Positions 12,880-22,160 are shown, counted from the first letter of the stretch. The stretch: DNA of 64,000 bases from Cellulomonas sp. WB94 (GCF_003115775.1 NZ_QEES01000002.1:1736001-1800000); one strand, 5' to 3'. The notes: generated by a model from the sequence alone, not told the origin. Translations and numbers: made by a program.

Positions 12880-14312
12880 TGACCGACCAGGTTCTGCCCG
12901 CAGACCCGCAGCACGTGCCCGACGACGCCGCCGGCCTGCGGCGACGCGAGGAACGCGACCGTCTCGGCGACGTCGATCGGCTGCCCGCCCTGCTGGAGCG
13001 AGTTGGCGCGCCGCGCGATCTGACGCATCACCGGCGGGATCTTCGCGGTCATGTCGGTCTCGATGAACCCGGGGGCGACGGCGTTGGCCGTCCCGCCGAA
13101 CGCCGTGAGCAGCGGTGCCGTCGCGCGGACCATGCCGATGACGCCACCCTTGGAGGCCGCGTAGTTGGTCTGGCCGCGGTTGCCCGCGATGCCCGACGTC
13201 GAGGCCAGGGCCACGATCCGGGGCTCGTTCGTGAAGTCGCCCGACGTGAGCAGCTGTTCGTTGATCCGCAGCTGCGCGGCGATGTTCACGGCGATGATCG
13301 AGTCCCACCGGTCGGGGGTCATGTTCGCGAGGAGCTTGTCCCGCAGGATCCCCGCGTTGTGCACGACGATGTCGAGCCGCCCGTGCCGCGCGAGGGCGTG
13401 CTCGAGGATGCGCGTCCCGGCGTCGGGCGCGGTGACGTCGAGCTGCAGGGCCGTCCCGCGGACGCGGTTGGCGACGGCCGCAAGCTGCTCGCCCGCGGCG
13501 GGGACGTCGACGGCGACGACCGTCGCACCGTCCCGCGCGAGGGTCGCCGCGATCGCAGCGCCGATGCCCCGGGCCGCGCCGGTCACGACCGCGACCCGGC
13601 CGTCGAGCGGACGCTCCCAGTCGAGCGGGAGCGCGCCGCCGTCGGTGTCGACGTCGAGGAGCTGCCCGTCGACGAACGCCGAGCGCGTCGACAGGAAGAA
13701 CCGCAGCGCGCCGAGCACGCTCGGAGCCGTCACCGGGACACCGTCGGCCACGACGACGCCGTTGCCGGTCGCGCCGGCGCGCAGCTCCTTGGCGACCGAG
13801 CGCAGGATCCCGTCGATGCCCTGCCGGGCGGCAGCGGTCGCGGGGCCCTCGTCGGCCGTCGCGGGCCGCGAGATCGTCACGATGCGCGCGTGCGCGGGCA
13901 GCGCCTTGAGGACCGAGCCGAGCGCGAGCACCGGCCCGGCGAGGTCGTCGGGGTGCGCGACCTCGGTGAGCACGAGCACCACGGCGGCGTACCGGTCACC
14001 CGCCGCGGGGTCGCGGCGGACGTCGAGGTCCCAGCCGGGGATGGTCGACGCCAGGTCGATGACGCCGTCGGCGCCGCGGGTCCCGGTCGGCGTGCTGGCC
14101 GTCGCGCCGGTCGAGCCCGGGCCCGAGGTGCCGGACAGGATGCGCGCGACCGTGTCGGCGTCGGCACCCGTACCGAGCACGAGCACGGGACCGTCGAGGA
14201 GCGGCTGCCCCGGTCGGTACCGGCGCAGGACCGCGGGCCGCGGGAGCCCGAGCTGCTGGGCGATCTTCTTCGTGAACCCCGAGTTGACGAGGTTCAGGTA
14301 GGTGTCGGTCAC
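12876..14312 (-). CDS. fabG4: high-molecular-weight 3-oxoacyl-ACP reductase, FabG4-like
   Basis: This NAD(P)H-dependent reductase has 478 aa, about twice a normal FabG. Residues 1 to about 215 form a degenerate N-terminal domain (GPVLVLGTGADADTVARIL). The C-terminal half is a complete SDR: GRVAVVTGAARGIGAAIA, VHNAGILRDKLL, the active-site Ser in ALASTSGIAGNRG and YAASKGGV. The GTG at 14310-14312 overlaps the thiolase stop. The length and gene order are those of mycobacterial FabG4, which reduces 3-oxoacyl thioesters. Confidence 0.92.
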   Translation of the reverse strand: MTDTYLNLVNSGFTKKIAQQLGLPRPAVLRRYRPGQPLLDGPVLVLGTGADADTVARILSGTSGPGSTGATASTPTGTRGADGVIDLASTIPGWDLDVRRDPAAGDRYAAVVLVLTEVAHPDDLAGPVLALGSVLKALPAHARIVTISRPATADEGPATAAARQGIDGILRSVAKELRAGATGNGVVVADGVPVTAPSVLGALRFFLSTRSAFVDGQLLDVDTDGGALPLDWERPLDGRVAVVTGAARGIGAAIAATLARDGATVVAVDVPAAGEQLAAVANRVRGTALQLDVTAPDAGTRILEHALARHGRLDIVVHNAGILRDKLLANMTPDRWDSIIAVNIAAQLRINEQLLTSGDFTNEPRIVALASTSGIAGNRGQTNYAASKGGVIGMVRATAPLLTAFGGTANAVAPGFIETDMTAKIPPVMRQIARRANSLQQGGQPIDVAETVAFLASPQAGGVVGHVLRVCGQNLVGQ

Positions 14313-15664
14313 GCTGCCTCCAGGATCGCTGTCACGCCGATGCCGCCCGCTGCGCAGACGGAGATGAGGGCGCGGACCGGGCGGTCGTCGCCGTTGGCCG
14401 CCTTGCGCCGCGCGAGCTCCTTGGAGATCGTCGCAACGATGCGTCCGCCCGTCGCGGCGAACGGGTGGCCGGCCGCGAGCGAGCCGCCGTGCACGTTGAG
14501 CTTGGCGCGGTCGATCGTGCCGAGCGCGCCGTCGAGCCCGAGCCGGGTCCGGCAGAACTCGTCGGACTCCCAGGCGGCGAGCGACACGAGGACGGTCGAC
14601 GCGAACGCCTCGTGGATCTCGAAGTAGTCGATGTCGTCGAGCGTCAGGTCGTTGCGGGCCAGCAGGCGCGGGACGGCGAAGACCGGCGCGGTGAGCAGCC
14701 CGTCGACCCCGTGGACGAAGTCGACGGCTGCAGCCTCGGCGTCGACGACGACCGCGAGCGGGGTCAGGTCGTGGGCGGCGGCCCACTCGTCGGACGCGAC
14801 GAGGACCGCCGAGGCACCGTCGGTCAGCGGGGTCGAGTTGCCGGCCGTCATCGTCGCGGGCTTGTCGAGCTTGAGGCCGAACGTCGGCTTGAGCTTGGCG
14901 AGCTTCTCGAGCGAGGAGTCGGCCCGCAGGTTCGAGTCGCGCACGAGGCCGCGGAACGGGGTGACCAGGTCGTCGAAGAACCCGGTGTCGTAGGACTTCG
15001 CGAGGTTCTGGTGGCTCGCGAGCGCGAGCTCGTCCTGCGCCTCGCGGGTGATGTCCCACTGCGCGGTCGTGATCGCCTGGTGCTCGCCCATGGACAGGCC
15101 GGTGCGGGGCTCGGACGTGTTGGGGGCCGACGGCGCGAGGTCCTGCGGCCGGATGCGCGCGACGGCCGCGAGCTTCTGCACCGTGGTCTTGGCGCGCGAG
15201 AGGTCGAGCAGCACGCCGCGGAGCCGGTCGCTCACGGCGATGGGCGCGTCGGACGTCGAGTCGACGCCGCCCGCGATCGCCGACTCGAGCTGGCCGAGGC
15301 GGATCTTGTTCGCGAGCCCGACGACCGTCTCGAGGCCGGTCGCGCACGCCTGCTGCAGGTCGTAGGCCGGGGTCTCGTTGGCGAGCGCCGAGCCGAGCAC
15401 GCACTCGCGCGTGAGGTTGAAGTCGCGGCTGTGCTTGAGCACCGCGCCGGCGGCGACCTCTCCGATGACATCGCCCTGCAGGCCGAACCGCGCGACGAGG
15501 CCGTCGAGCGCCGCGGTGAGCATGTCCTTGTTGCTGGCGCGCGTGTACGCGCCGCCCGAGCGGGCGAACGGGATGCGGTTCCCGCCGAGGACGACGGCGC
15601 GCCGGGGCAGCCGTGGGGCTCCCGGGGAGGCCTCGGTGGAGCCTGCGGTCGGGGTGACTGCCAT
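14309..15664 (-). CDS. fadA2: acetyl-CoA C-acyltransferase (thiolase), FadA2-like
   Basis: The 451-aa thiolase shows all three signature regions: the nucleophilic Cys in DLQQACATGLE (about residue 108), GGSLAAGHPFAATGGR, and the second Cys in SVCAAGGIGVTAILE at the C-terminus. It cleaves 3-ketoacyl-CoA or condenses acyl-CoAs. It is the first gene of the minus-strand lipid unit and is divergent from the TetR gene. The start ATG is preceded by GAGAGGA. Confidence 0.93.
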   Translation of the reverse strand: MAVTPTAGSTEASPGAPRLPRRAVVLGGNRIPFARSGGAYTRASNKDMLTAALDGLVARFGLQGDVIGEVAAGAVLKHSRDFNLTRECVLGSALANETPAYDLQQACATGLETVVGLANKIRLGQLESAIAGGVDSTSDAPIAVSDRLRGVLLDLSRAKTTVQKLAAVARIRPQDLAPSAPNTSEPRTGLSMGEHQAITTAQWDITREAQDELALASHQNLAKSYDTGFFDDLVTPFRGLVRDSNLRADSSLEKLAKLKPTFGLKLDKPATMTAGNSTPLTDGASAVLVASDEWAAAHDLTPLAVVVDAEAAAVDFVHGVDGLLTAPVFAVPRLLARNDLTLDDIDYFEIHEAFASTVLVSLAAWESDEFCRTRLGLDGALGTIDRAKLNVHGGSLAAGHPFAATGGRIVATISKELARRKAANGDDRPVRALISVCAAGGIGVTAILEAA

Positions 15665-15770
15665 GGTGTTCCTCTCGCGTCGTTGCGCAGCGGTTCACGG
15701 ATCTCGCCGTGATCACGATCGCAGAACGGGACTTCGGTCCCGGGTTGCGGCTCTCGATCTCTGGTATACC

Positions 15771-15803
15771 CGAAACCCACAGTACCTGATACCTTCGGTT
15801 TCG
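15771..15803. promoter_or_regulatory. inverted repeat in the thiolase/TetR divergent region, candidate operator
   Basis: CGAAACC (15771-15777) and GGTTTCG (15797-15803) form perfect 7-bp inverted arms with a 19-bp spacer containing GTACCTGATAC. A further GTATAC palindrome lies at 15764-15769. The right arm runs into the GTG start of the regulator. A TetR autoregulatory site is a reasonable but unproven reading. Confidence 0.4.
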
Positions 15804-15805
15804 TG
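15790..15805 (+). promoter_or_regulatory. leaderless-type promoter of the TetR gene
   Basis: TACCTT (15790-15795) matches TANNNT and stands seven bases before the GTG start at 15803. No Shine-Dalgarno sequence is present. It overlaps the inverted repeat at 15771-15803. Confidence 0.4.
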
Positions 15806-16744
15806 AGCCCCGTCACACCCGGACCGTCGACGCCGACGGACAACCTGCCGCCGCGGTCGACCGCGAGCGGTGCTGTCGCCATGGGTGCGGCCGCCAGCCC
15901 GTCCTCCACCTCATCCCCCCGCTCGCCGAGCGACGCGTTCGGGCTGACCACGCACCGGGACGACGCCGTCGACGGCCGCGCCACCCGGTGGGCCGACCAC
16001 CGCGAGAGCCGCCGGGCCGAGTTCGTGCGGATCGCGCGCCGGACGGTCCACCACCACGGACCGGACGTGTCCATGGAGGAGATCGCGGCCGCGGCGGGCA
16101 CCTCGAAGTCGATCGTCTACCGCTACTTCGCCGACAAGACCGGGCTGCAGATCGCGGTCGCCGAGGCCGTCGTGCTGCAGATCCGGGGCGCCCTCGAGGG
16201 TGTGCTGCGCGTCGCCCCGACCCCGCGGGACGGCCTGCGCGCCATGGTCGCGGTGTACCTCGAGATGATCGAGTCCTCGCCCAACGTCTACGCGTTCGTG
16301 ACCCGCGACGGCTCGGTCGAGTCGGGCGGCCCGCTCGGGCACTTCCTCGACTCGGTGACCGCGCTCGTCGCGGCGCCGTTCGCACGCGGCCTCACCCACG
16401 ACGACGGCACGGCGCTGCGGGTCGACGTCGGCGACGCGTCCGTCCAGCCCCCAGCCGGCGACTCCGGCCACACCGCGCTCGCCGAGGTCTGGGCAGCCGG
16501 AGCGGTCGGGTTCGTGCGGGGGGCCGGCGAGTGGTGGCTGGCCCACCGCGACGCCCCGGGCGCTCCGACCCGTGAGGCCCTCACCGCGCAGGTCGCCGCC
16601 TGGCTCTGGGCCGGACCCGTCGGGCTGCTCGCCCGCGACCGGGGCCGGGCGCCCACCGACGAGCCGCTCGGCGGTCCGTTGTCCGCCTCGGCCTTCACCG
16701 CCGACGCCGGGCTCCCGGACCTCGCACCCCCCGACCACCCCTGA
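15803..16744 (+). CDS. TetR-family transcriptional regulator
   Basis: The 313-aa protein has a long unstructured N-terminal extension (about 65 residues) before the TetR HTH (VSMEEIAAAAGTSKSIVYRY, followed by FADKTGLQ). The rest is the ligand-binding domain. It lies between the thiolase/reductase/hydratase unit and the acyl-CoA oxidase-like gene and probably controls both. If translation begins internally the protein would be shorter; the GTG at 15803 is supported by the TACCTT box seven bases upstream. Confidence 0.88.
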   Translation: MSPVTPGPSTPTDNLPPRSTASGAVAMGAAASPSSTSSPRSPSDAFGLTTHRDDAVDGRATRWADHRESRRAEFVRIARRTVHHHGPDVSMEEIAAAAGTSKSIVYRYFADKTGLQIAVAEAVVLQIRGALEGVLRVAPTPRDGLRAMVAVYLEMIESSPNVYAFVTRDGSVESGGPLGHFLDSVTALVAAPFARGLTHDDGTALRVDVGDASVQPPAGDSGHTALAEVWAAGAVGFVRGAGEWWLAHRDAPGAPTREALTAQVAAWLWAGPVGLLARDRGRAPTDEPLGGPLSASAFTADAGLPDLAPPDHP

Positions 16745-16819
16745 CCCGATCCGATCCAACCCCCCGCCCCGCCGACGATCGCTGCGACGAAGCTCCGACC
16801 ACCCGACCGAGGAGACCCG

Positions 16820-18901
16820 ATGACCACCACGACCGAACGTCCGACGCACAGCCGCCCGGCCGCCCGCACCCCTGAGCCGCGGGTCGACGTGGAGGCCCTC
16901 GCGCGGACCCTGCTGGGCCCGTACGCCGAGATGCGCCGCGGCGCTCGCGCCCTCGCGGGCGACCCCCGCTTCCAGCGCATCGAGGGCCAGCCGGTCGCCG
17001 AGCACCGGGCCCGCGTCCTCGAGCAGCTGCGACTCCTGGCGTCCGAGGGCGACGTGCTGCGCGCGTTCCCGACGGCGCTCGGTGGCCGGGACGACCACGG
17101 CGGCAGCATCTCGCGCTTCGAGGAGCTGATCGTCGCGGACCCCTCGCTGCAGATCAAGGCGGGTGTCCAGTGGGGGCTGTTCGCGTCGGCGATCCTGCAC
17201 CTCGGCACGGCCGACCACCACGAGCGCCTGCTGCCCGACGCGATGTCCGTCGCGGTCCCGGGTGCCTTCGCGATGACCGAGACGGGGCACGGCTCGGACG
17301 TCGCGTCCGTCTCGACGACCGCGACCTATGACGCCGCGACGCAGGAGATCGTCATCCACACGCCGTTCCGCGCGGCGTGGAAGGAGTACCTCGGCAACGC
17401 GGCCCTGCACGGCACGGCGGCGGTCGTGTTCGCCCAGCTCATCACCCCCGACGGCCCCGGTGGGCGCTCGGTCAACCGCGGCGTCCACGCCGTCTACGTG
17501 CCCCTCCGCGACGCGGCGACGGGCGAGTTCCTGCCCGGCGTCGGCGGCGAGGACGACGGCCTCAAGGGCGGGCTCAACGGCATCGACAACGGCCGCCTGC
17601 ACTTCGACCACGTCCGCGTGCCGCGCGCCAACCTGCTCAACCGCTACGGCGACGTCGCGCCCGACGGCACGTACTCGTCGCCCATCGCGAGCCCGGGCCG
17701 ACGCTTCTTCACGATGCTCGGCACGCTCGTCCAGGGCCGCGTCTCGCTCGACGGCGCGGCGGTCAACGTCAGCAAGGTCGCGCTCGCCATCGCGGTCACC
17801 TACGGGAACCAGCGCCGGCAGTTCACCGGCGCCTCGGACACCGACGAGGTCGTCCTCATGGACTACGCCGAGCACCGCCGGCGCCTGCTGCCCCTGCTCG
17901 CCGAGACCTACGCCTCGGCGTTCGCGCACGAGGGGTTGCTCGCCCAGTTCGACACCGTCTTCTCGGGGCGTGACGACACCGAGGGGTCCCGCGCGGACCT
18001 CGAGACCATCGCCGCGGCGCTCAAGCCGAAGTCGACGTGGCTCGCGCTCGACGCCCTGCAGACAGCGCGCGAGGCGTGCGGCGGCGCGGGGTTCATCGCC
18101 GAGAACCGGCTCGTCGGGCTGCGTGCCGACCTCGACGTGTTCGTCACGTTCGAGGGCGACAACACCGTCCTGCTCCAGCTCGTCGCGAAGCGCCTGCTCG
18201 CCGACTACTCGCGGGAGTTCAAGGACGTCGACGCGGGTGGGGTCGCGCGCTACGTCGCGGGCCGGGCCGCCGACGCCGCCCTGCACCGCACGCCCCTGCT
18301 GCGCGCCGTGCAGACCCTGTCCGACGGCGGGCGCGTGCGCCGGTCCGCCGGCCAGCTGCGGGAGGCCGACACCCAGCGGGCGCTCCTGCACGAGCGCGTC
18401 GACGCGATGGTCGCCGAGGTCGCCCAGGCGCTGCGCCCCGCGACACGGTCGACCCGCGAGACGGCCGCCGCCCTGTTCGACGTGCACCAGCACGAGCTCA
18501 TCGAGACCGCCCGTGCGCACGCCGAGGTCATCCAGTGGGAGGCGTTCACCGCGGCGCTCGAGACCATCGAGGACCCGGGCACGCGGCGTGTCATGACGTG
18601 GCTGCGGGACCTGTTCGGCCTCGTCGCGATCGAGCGCAACCTCGCGTGGTACCTCATCAACGGCCGGCTGTCGGCCGGGCGGGCGCGGACCGTCACGTCG
18701 TACATCGACCGCCTCCTGACCCGCCTGCGCCCGCACGCGCAGGACCTGGTCGACGCCTTCGGGTACGGACCCGAGCACCTGCGCTCGACGATCGCGACCG
18801 GCGTCGAGGCCGAGCGGCAGGACGAGGCCCGCGCGTACTACCGGGCGCAGCGCGCATCGGACGACGCACCGCTCGCGGAGAAGCTGCTCGGCAAGCGCTG
18901 A
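16820..18901 (+). CDS. acyl-CoA oxidase/dehydrogenase (ACOX-type)
   Basis: This 693-aa flavoenzyme is nearer in size to acyl-CoA oxidases than to 380-aa dehydrogenases. It has the FAMTETGHGSDV flavin-contact motif (about residues 151-162), GGAGFIAENRL and FEGDNTVLLQLVAKRLL, which is characteristic of ACOX, and the C-terminal acyl-CoA-oxidase helical domain. It would introduce the trans-2 double bond into acyl-CoA, producing H2O2 if it is a true oxidase. It follows the TetR gene by 75 bp and completes a beta-oxidation-like set. Mycobacterial clusters of this kind carry FadE5 instead. Confidence 0.88.
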   Translation: MTTTTERPTHSRPAARTPEPRVDVEALARTLLGPYAEMRRGARALAGDPRFQRIEGQPVAEHRARVLEQLRLLASEGDVLRAFPTALGGRDDHGGSISRFEELIVADPSLQIKAGVQWGLFASAILHLGTADHHERLLPDAMSVAVPGAFAMTETGHGSDVASVSTTATYDAATQEIVIHTPFRAAWKEYLGNAALHGTAAVVFAQLITPDGPGGRSVNRGVHAVYVPLRDAATGEFLPGVGGEDDGLKGGLNGIDNGRLHFDHVRVPRANLLNRYGDVAPDGTYSSPIASPGRRFFTMLGTLVQGRVSLDGAAVNVSKVALAIAVTYGNQRRQFTGASDTDEVVLMDYAEHRRRLLPLLAETYASAFAHEGLLAQFDTVFSGRDDTEGSRADLETIAAALKPKSTWLALDALQTAREACGGAGFIAENRLVGLRADLDVFVTFEGDNTVLLQLVAKRLLADYSREFKDVDAGGVARYVAGRAADAALHRTPLLRAVQTLSDGGRVRRSAGQLREADTQRALLHERVDAMVAEVAQALRPATRSTRETAAALFDVHQHELIETARAHAEVIQWEAFTAALETIEDPGTRRVMTWLRDLFGLVAIERNLAWYLINGRLSAGRARTVTSYIDRLLTRLRPHAQDLVDAFGYGPEHLRSTIATGVEAERQDEARAYYRAQRASDDAPLAEKLLGKR

Positions 18902-18906
18902 CCGGC

Positions 18907-18967
18907 ACGCCGACGGGCGCGGCACCCACCCCAAGGATTCCGGGGAGAGTGCCGCGCCCGTCGGCGT
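18907..18967. terminator. bidirectional terminator hairpin between convergent genes
   Basis: A perfect 19-bp inverted repeat (18907-18925 with 18949-18967) and a 23-base loop lie between the ends of the convergent acyl-CoA oxidase and glucoamylase-family genes. No strong T-run follows, which is common in high-GC actinobacteria. Confidence 0.75.
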
Positions 18968-18985
18968 CGTCAGAGCGTCAGTGCG

Positions 18986-20566
18986 TCAGGGTGTCGGTGC
19001 AGCGACGAGCCCGGACCCGAACTGCTCGAGGGCGAGCAGCGGCTTCACGGTCTGCTCGACCGCACCTTTGGTGAACGCGTCGTGCAGCAGACCGTTGCCG
19101 AGCACGTTGCCGAGCGAGCCCATGATGATGCCCTGGTCGAGCGACAGGTAGCGCTCGGCCGCGGTGCCGCTGCGGGTCGCCACGGAGTCGTAGAAGCCGC
19201 CCGCACCGTAGGCGCCGAGGGTGTCCTCGATGCCGCGCAGGTTGTCGACCGTGGCGCGGGGGGCGTACGGCAGCGCGAGGAACGACGCGTGCGGCGTGAC
19301 GACGCCGTCGCCGAACGTCGGGGTCGGGTTGGTCGCGTCGCGGCATCCTTCGTAGCCCTTGTCGACGTTGGTGCCCTCGATGTCGGACGGGTACCCGCCC
19401 GGGTCCATCCCGATCTCGTCGACGCCGTACACGCTGTAGCCGCCGAACGGGTTGCTCGCGGGGGAGAAGCCCCAGTAGCCGTAGCCGGCGTCGTTCAGGC
19501 CGTGCTCGATCTGCGCGCGGACCGCGAGCGGGTGGTTGACCCCCCAGCTCGCCGGGCCCCAGCTCGACTCGGGCACGAACAGGTCGGGCATGAGCTCCTC
19601 GAACATCGTCCCGCCCCACGTGGGCACGATGTGCATGCCGCGGTACGTGAACGCGCCCTCGAACACGTCGAGGCCCATGTAGCTGCGGGTCTCGCCGACC
19701 GGGCGCTGCTCGGGCCACGACCAGTCGCAGCTGGCCGGGAACGTGCGGTAGGTCCCGAAGTACGCGGCGGGCGGGATCTCGCCGCGGGAGACGCCGATGT
19801 ACGTCACGATGCGAGGCTCGGAGTCGAGGATGTCGTAGTGGTTGCAAGTGAACTGCACCGGGGTGCCGTCGGGCAGGGTCCCCGGGCAGGCGTTCTGCGC
19901 CGGCGGATCGACCCAGAAGCCGCCGCGCACCATGCCCGGACGGGTCCCGCCGAACTGGTTCGCGTCGTAGAAGGTGCCGAAGTCCATCCCGGCGAGCAGC
20001 GCGTCGGCCTGCCTGCGCATCGACGGCTCGGCGTTGCGCACGACCATGAGAGCCGCCGCGAACCAGCCGTTGTCGACGCTCGAGAGGAACGGGTCGACGT
20101 GCTCGCCGCTCGGGAACGTCGTGAGCTTGGCGCCCGTGGCCTCGTCGTACCAGTTGTAGAACATCCCGCTCGGCTGGTGGCGCTCCATGGTGGACAGGGT
20201 CGTCAGGGTCCGGTCGAGCCGGGTGTGTGCCTCGCGGTGGCCGATGATGCCGAGCTTCTCCGCGACGACGGTGCTCCACAGGTACGCACCGATGTTGGTC
20301 GGCGAGGTGTACCCGGACCGCGACGCCGCGGACAGGTCGGCGTTGATGTTGTCGGCCGGGAGGCCGGTGCTCTCGTCGGTCATCGCCGCGAACGAGGCCC
20401 AGGTGTCGGTCGCCCACCGCTGGAGGTCCGCACGGTCCGCCCGGGTCAGCGAGTCGGTGCCGGTGGGCGGATGCTGTCCGCCGGAGCTGCCGGCCACGGC
20501 CGGTCCGGCGAGCGCGATCAGGAGGCAGGTCGATGCGGTGGCTGCCAGGACGGTGCGGAGTCTCAT
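18986..20566 (-). CDS. secreted glucoamylase-family (PF10091-like) protein
   Basis: A 526-aa secreted protein. The ATG at 20564-20566 is preceded by AAGGA and starts a Sec signal peptide (MRLRTVLAATASTCLLIALA, cleavage near AVAGS). Motifs resembling the glycoamylase-like (alpha/alpha)6 family are LSSVDNGWFAAALMVVRNAE, HIVPTWGGTMFEELMPDLF, AGYGYWGFSPASNP and YLSLDQGIIMGSLGNVL. The likely substrate is an extracellular glucan or other polysaccharide, but specificity cannot be read from the sequence. It is divergent from a small gene across a repeat-bearing spacer. Confidence 0.75.
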   Translation of the reverse strand: MRLRTVLAATASTCLLIALAGPAVAGSSGGQHPPTGTDSLTRADRADLQRWATDTWASFAAMTDESTGLPADNINADLSAASRSGYTSPTNIGAYLWSTVVAEKLGIIGHREAHTRLDRTLTTLSTMERHQPSGMFYNWYDEATGAKLTTFPSGEHVDPFLSSVDNGWFAAALMVVRNAEPSMRRQADALLAGMDFGTFYDANQFGGTRPGMVRGGFWVDPPAQNACPGTLPDGTPVQFTCNHYDILDSEPRIVTYIGVSRGEIPPAAYFGTYRTFPASCDWSWPEQRPVGETRSYMGLDVFEGAFTYRGMHIVPTWGGTMFEELMPDLFVPESSWGPASWGVNHPLAVRAQIEHGLNDAGYGYWGFSPASNPFGGYSVYGVDEIGMDPGGYPSDIEGTNVDKGYEGCRDATNPTPTFGDGVVTPHASFLALPYAPRATVDNLRGIEDTLGAYGAGGFYDSVATRSGTAAERYLSLDQGIIMGSLGNVLGNGLLHDAFTKGAVEQTVKPLLALEQFGSGLVAAPTP

Positions 20567-20652
20567 CGTTGAGTCCTTGTCGTCGGTGTCGGCACGAGGG
20601 ACACCGGGCGCTCCACGCGCCGCACGACATCCTCGTCGTGTGACGACCATCA

Positions 20653-20686
20653 CACCCGTTCGGGTGACATGCAACCGTTCGGGTGA
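20653..20686. promoter_or_regulatory. paired operator-like repeats in a divergent spacer
   Basis: CCGTTCGGGTGA occurs twice in direct orientation at 20656-20667 and 20675-20686, 19 bp apart. The first copy sits in a perfect palindrome, CACCCGTTCGGGTG (20653-20666). They lie upstream of both the secreted glucoamylase-family gene and the gene at 20734, and just before a TACGAT box (20703-20708). They look like tandem binding sites for an unidentified regulator. Confidence 0.45.
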
Positions 20687-20733
20687 ACTACAGCGCCTGA
20701 ACTACGATCCGGGGACCTGAGCCGGAGGACGCT

Positions 20734-21105
20734 GTGGACAACGAGATCGATCGCCTCGCACGCCAGGTCGCCGACGCGGCCGACGCGTGGCTGCGGGACC
20801 CCGTCGACGCGCACGTCTACGCGCGACTGGTGCGGGCGACCCTGGACTGGCGCGTCGTCGCGCGGTCGCCTGTCGGTCCTGCGCCGACGCCGCCGGCTGC
20901 CGAGGGGGCCGTCGACCTGGACGACGACGCGGCGGTCGAGATCGACGCAGTGCCGGTCGAACGCCGACCGCAGCGCCTCGACATGCTGCTCGGGGGCTTC
21001 GCCGACGAGCTGCGGGCGCGCACGGTCACGCAGCTGACCGAGCCGACCGAGCCGACCGAGCCGGCCAAGTCGGCCGAGCAGCCTGAGCCGACCCAGCCGG
21101 TCTAG
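20734..21105 (+). CDS. small acidic protein, function unknown
   Basis: A 123-aa protein opening with a helical segment (MDNEIDRLARQVADAADAWL) and ending in a Glu-Pro-Thr repeat tail (LTEPTEPTEPAKSAEQPEPT). The GTG start has GGAGG eight bases upstream and a TACGAT -10 candidate at 20703-20708. No domain is recognised. Coding is supported by position-specific GC and the well-placed ribosome-binding site. Confidence 0.65.
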   Translation: MDNEIDRLARQVADAADAWLRDPVDAHVYARLVRATLDWRVVARSPVGPAPTPPAAEGAVDLDDDAAVEIDAVPVERRPQRLDMLLGGFADELRARTVTQLTEPTEPTEPAKSAEQPEPTQPV

Positions 21106-21112
21106 CGCGCGC

Positions 21113-22117
21113 TCACCACCGGTTGCGCGCCTCCTCGGCCCAGCCCGTCACGCCGTCGACCCGCACGCGCGTGCCCGCGTCGTCGGCCATCCAACCCGTC
21201 CAGGTGCCGAAGCACTGGTGCGTCTCGGCGGCCACGACGAGCAGGTTCATCCGCGATGCGCGCTCGTGGAACGGCGTGAAGGTGAGGTCGACGCGCTCGC
21301 GGGCCTGGTCGTGGACGTGCCACGGCGCGAGCCAGTCGGCGCGGTCGTACTCCCACACGAGCTCGTCGGAGCACTTGTGCAGCCGGCCGCCCGCGAGCAG
21401 CGCGTTCTCGGTCGACCCGGTCCCGTCGGTCCAGCGCCCGCCGACCTGCACGCCGACGACCAGCCCGTCGACCGTGCCGCTGCCCGCACCCCAGTTCCAT
21501 GACATCGAGTACGGCCAGCGTCCTCGGCCGTGGTCGAGGACGGCCCAGGATGCGTCGGCCGGGACGTCGTGGCGGACCCCGTCGACGACGAGCGTCCCGG
21601 ACACGGGCCGCGCGACGTCCTTGAGCGTGTACTGGAACAGCCGGTCCGACCACGGCACGACGACGCCGAGCGACTCGTGCCCCTCCGGCACGCTCGCGAC
21701 GAGGTCAACCTCGACCCGCCCGGTCGCCGCGCGCAACCGGGTGCCGAGGTCGCCGTCGTCGATCGTGATGTCGAGTCCCTTCGCGTGGGCCCGCACCGGC
21801 CCGCCGCCGCTGCTCGCGGGCAGCACGACCCCGCGCCCGAGCGGCACGACCGCGACGGTGTCCACCTCGACGCCCGTGACGCGGTCGAGCACCCACACCT
21901 GGTGCTGCGCGGCGTAGTCGAGATCGGCGACCGTGAGGGCGATCACGTGGGTCGGCGTGACGACTCCCCAGTACTCCCACCGCTTCGTCCGGCCCCACCC
22001 GGTCACCGCGGTGCGGTGCAGCGGGCTACGGGTCCAGCCGACGGCCGCCCGGTTCAGCCGGCCCGAGGACAGGCAGAGGTCGACGGGCTCGGTGATCTCG
22101 CGTTCGGTCGACGTCAT
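21113..22117 (-). CDS. DUF2804 family protein
   Basis: The 334-aa protein matches the DUF2804 pattern: an N-terminal LCLSSGRLNRAAVGWTRSPL, KRWEYWGVVTPTHVIALTVA and a central SWAVLDHGRGRWPYSMSWNW. The family resembles lipocalin-like or carotenoid hydratase-type folds but its biochemical role is not established. No signal peptide or membrane helix is evident. The start ATG (22115-22117) is preceded by a GA-rich tract (GAGGAAGAG). Confidence 0.8.
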   Translation of the reverse strand: MTSTEREITEPVDLCLSSGRLNRAAVGWTRSPLHRTAVTGWGRTKRWEYWGVVTPTHVIALTVADLDYAAQHQVWVLDRVTGVEVDTVAVVPLGRGVVLPASSGGGPVRAHAKGLDITIDDGDLGTRLRAATGRVEVDLVASVPEGHESLGVVVPWSDRLFQYTLKDVARPVSGTLVVDGVRHDVPADASWAVLDHGRGRWPYSMSWNWGAGSGTVDGLVVGVQVGGRWTDGTGSTENALLAGGRLHKCSDELVWEYDRADWLAPWHVHDQARERVDLTFTPFHERASRMNLLVVAAETHQCFGTWTGWMADDAGTRVRVDGVTGWAEEARNRW

Positions 22118-22160
22118 CGTCGGCTCTTCCTCGGTCTGTCGGGTCGGTCTGTCGGGTCGG

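Noticed and set aside
14313-15716. N-terminal extension of the FabG4-like frame through the thiolase gene
   Set aside because: It overlaps the thiolase in another frame and is Arg-rich noise; the GTG at 14310-14312 coupled to the thiolase stop is the sensible start.
15911-18934. 1007-codon minus-strand frame across the TetR and acyl-CoA oxidase genes
   Set aside because: Antisense shadow; both plus-strand genes have clear family motifs and starts.
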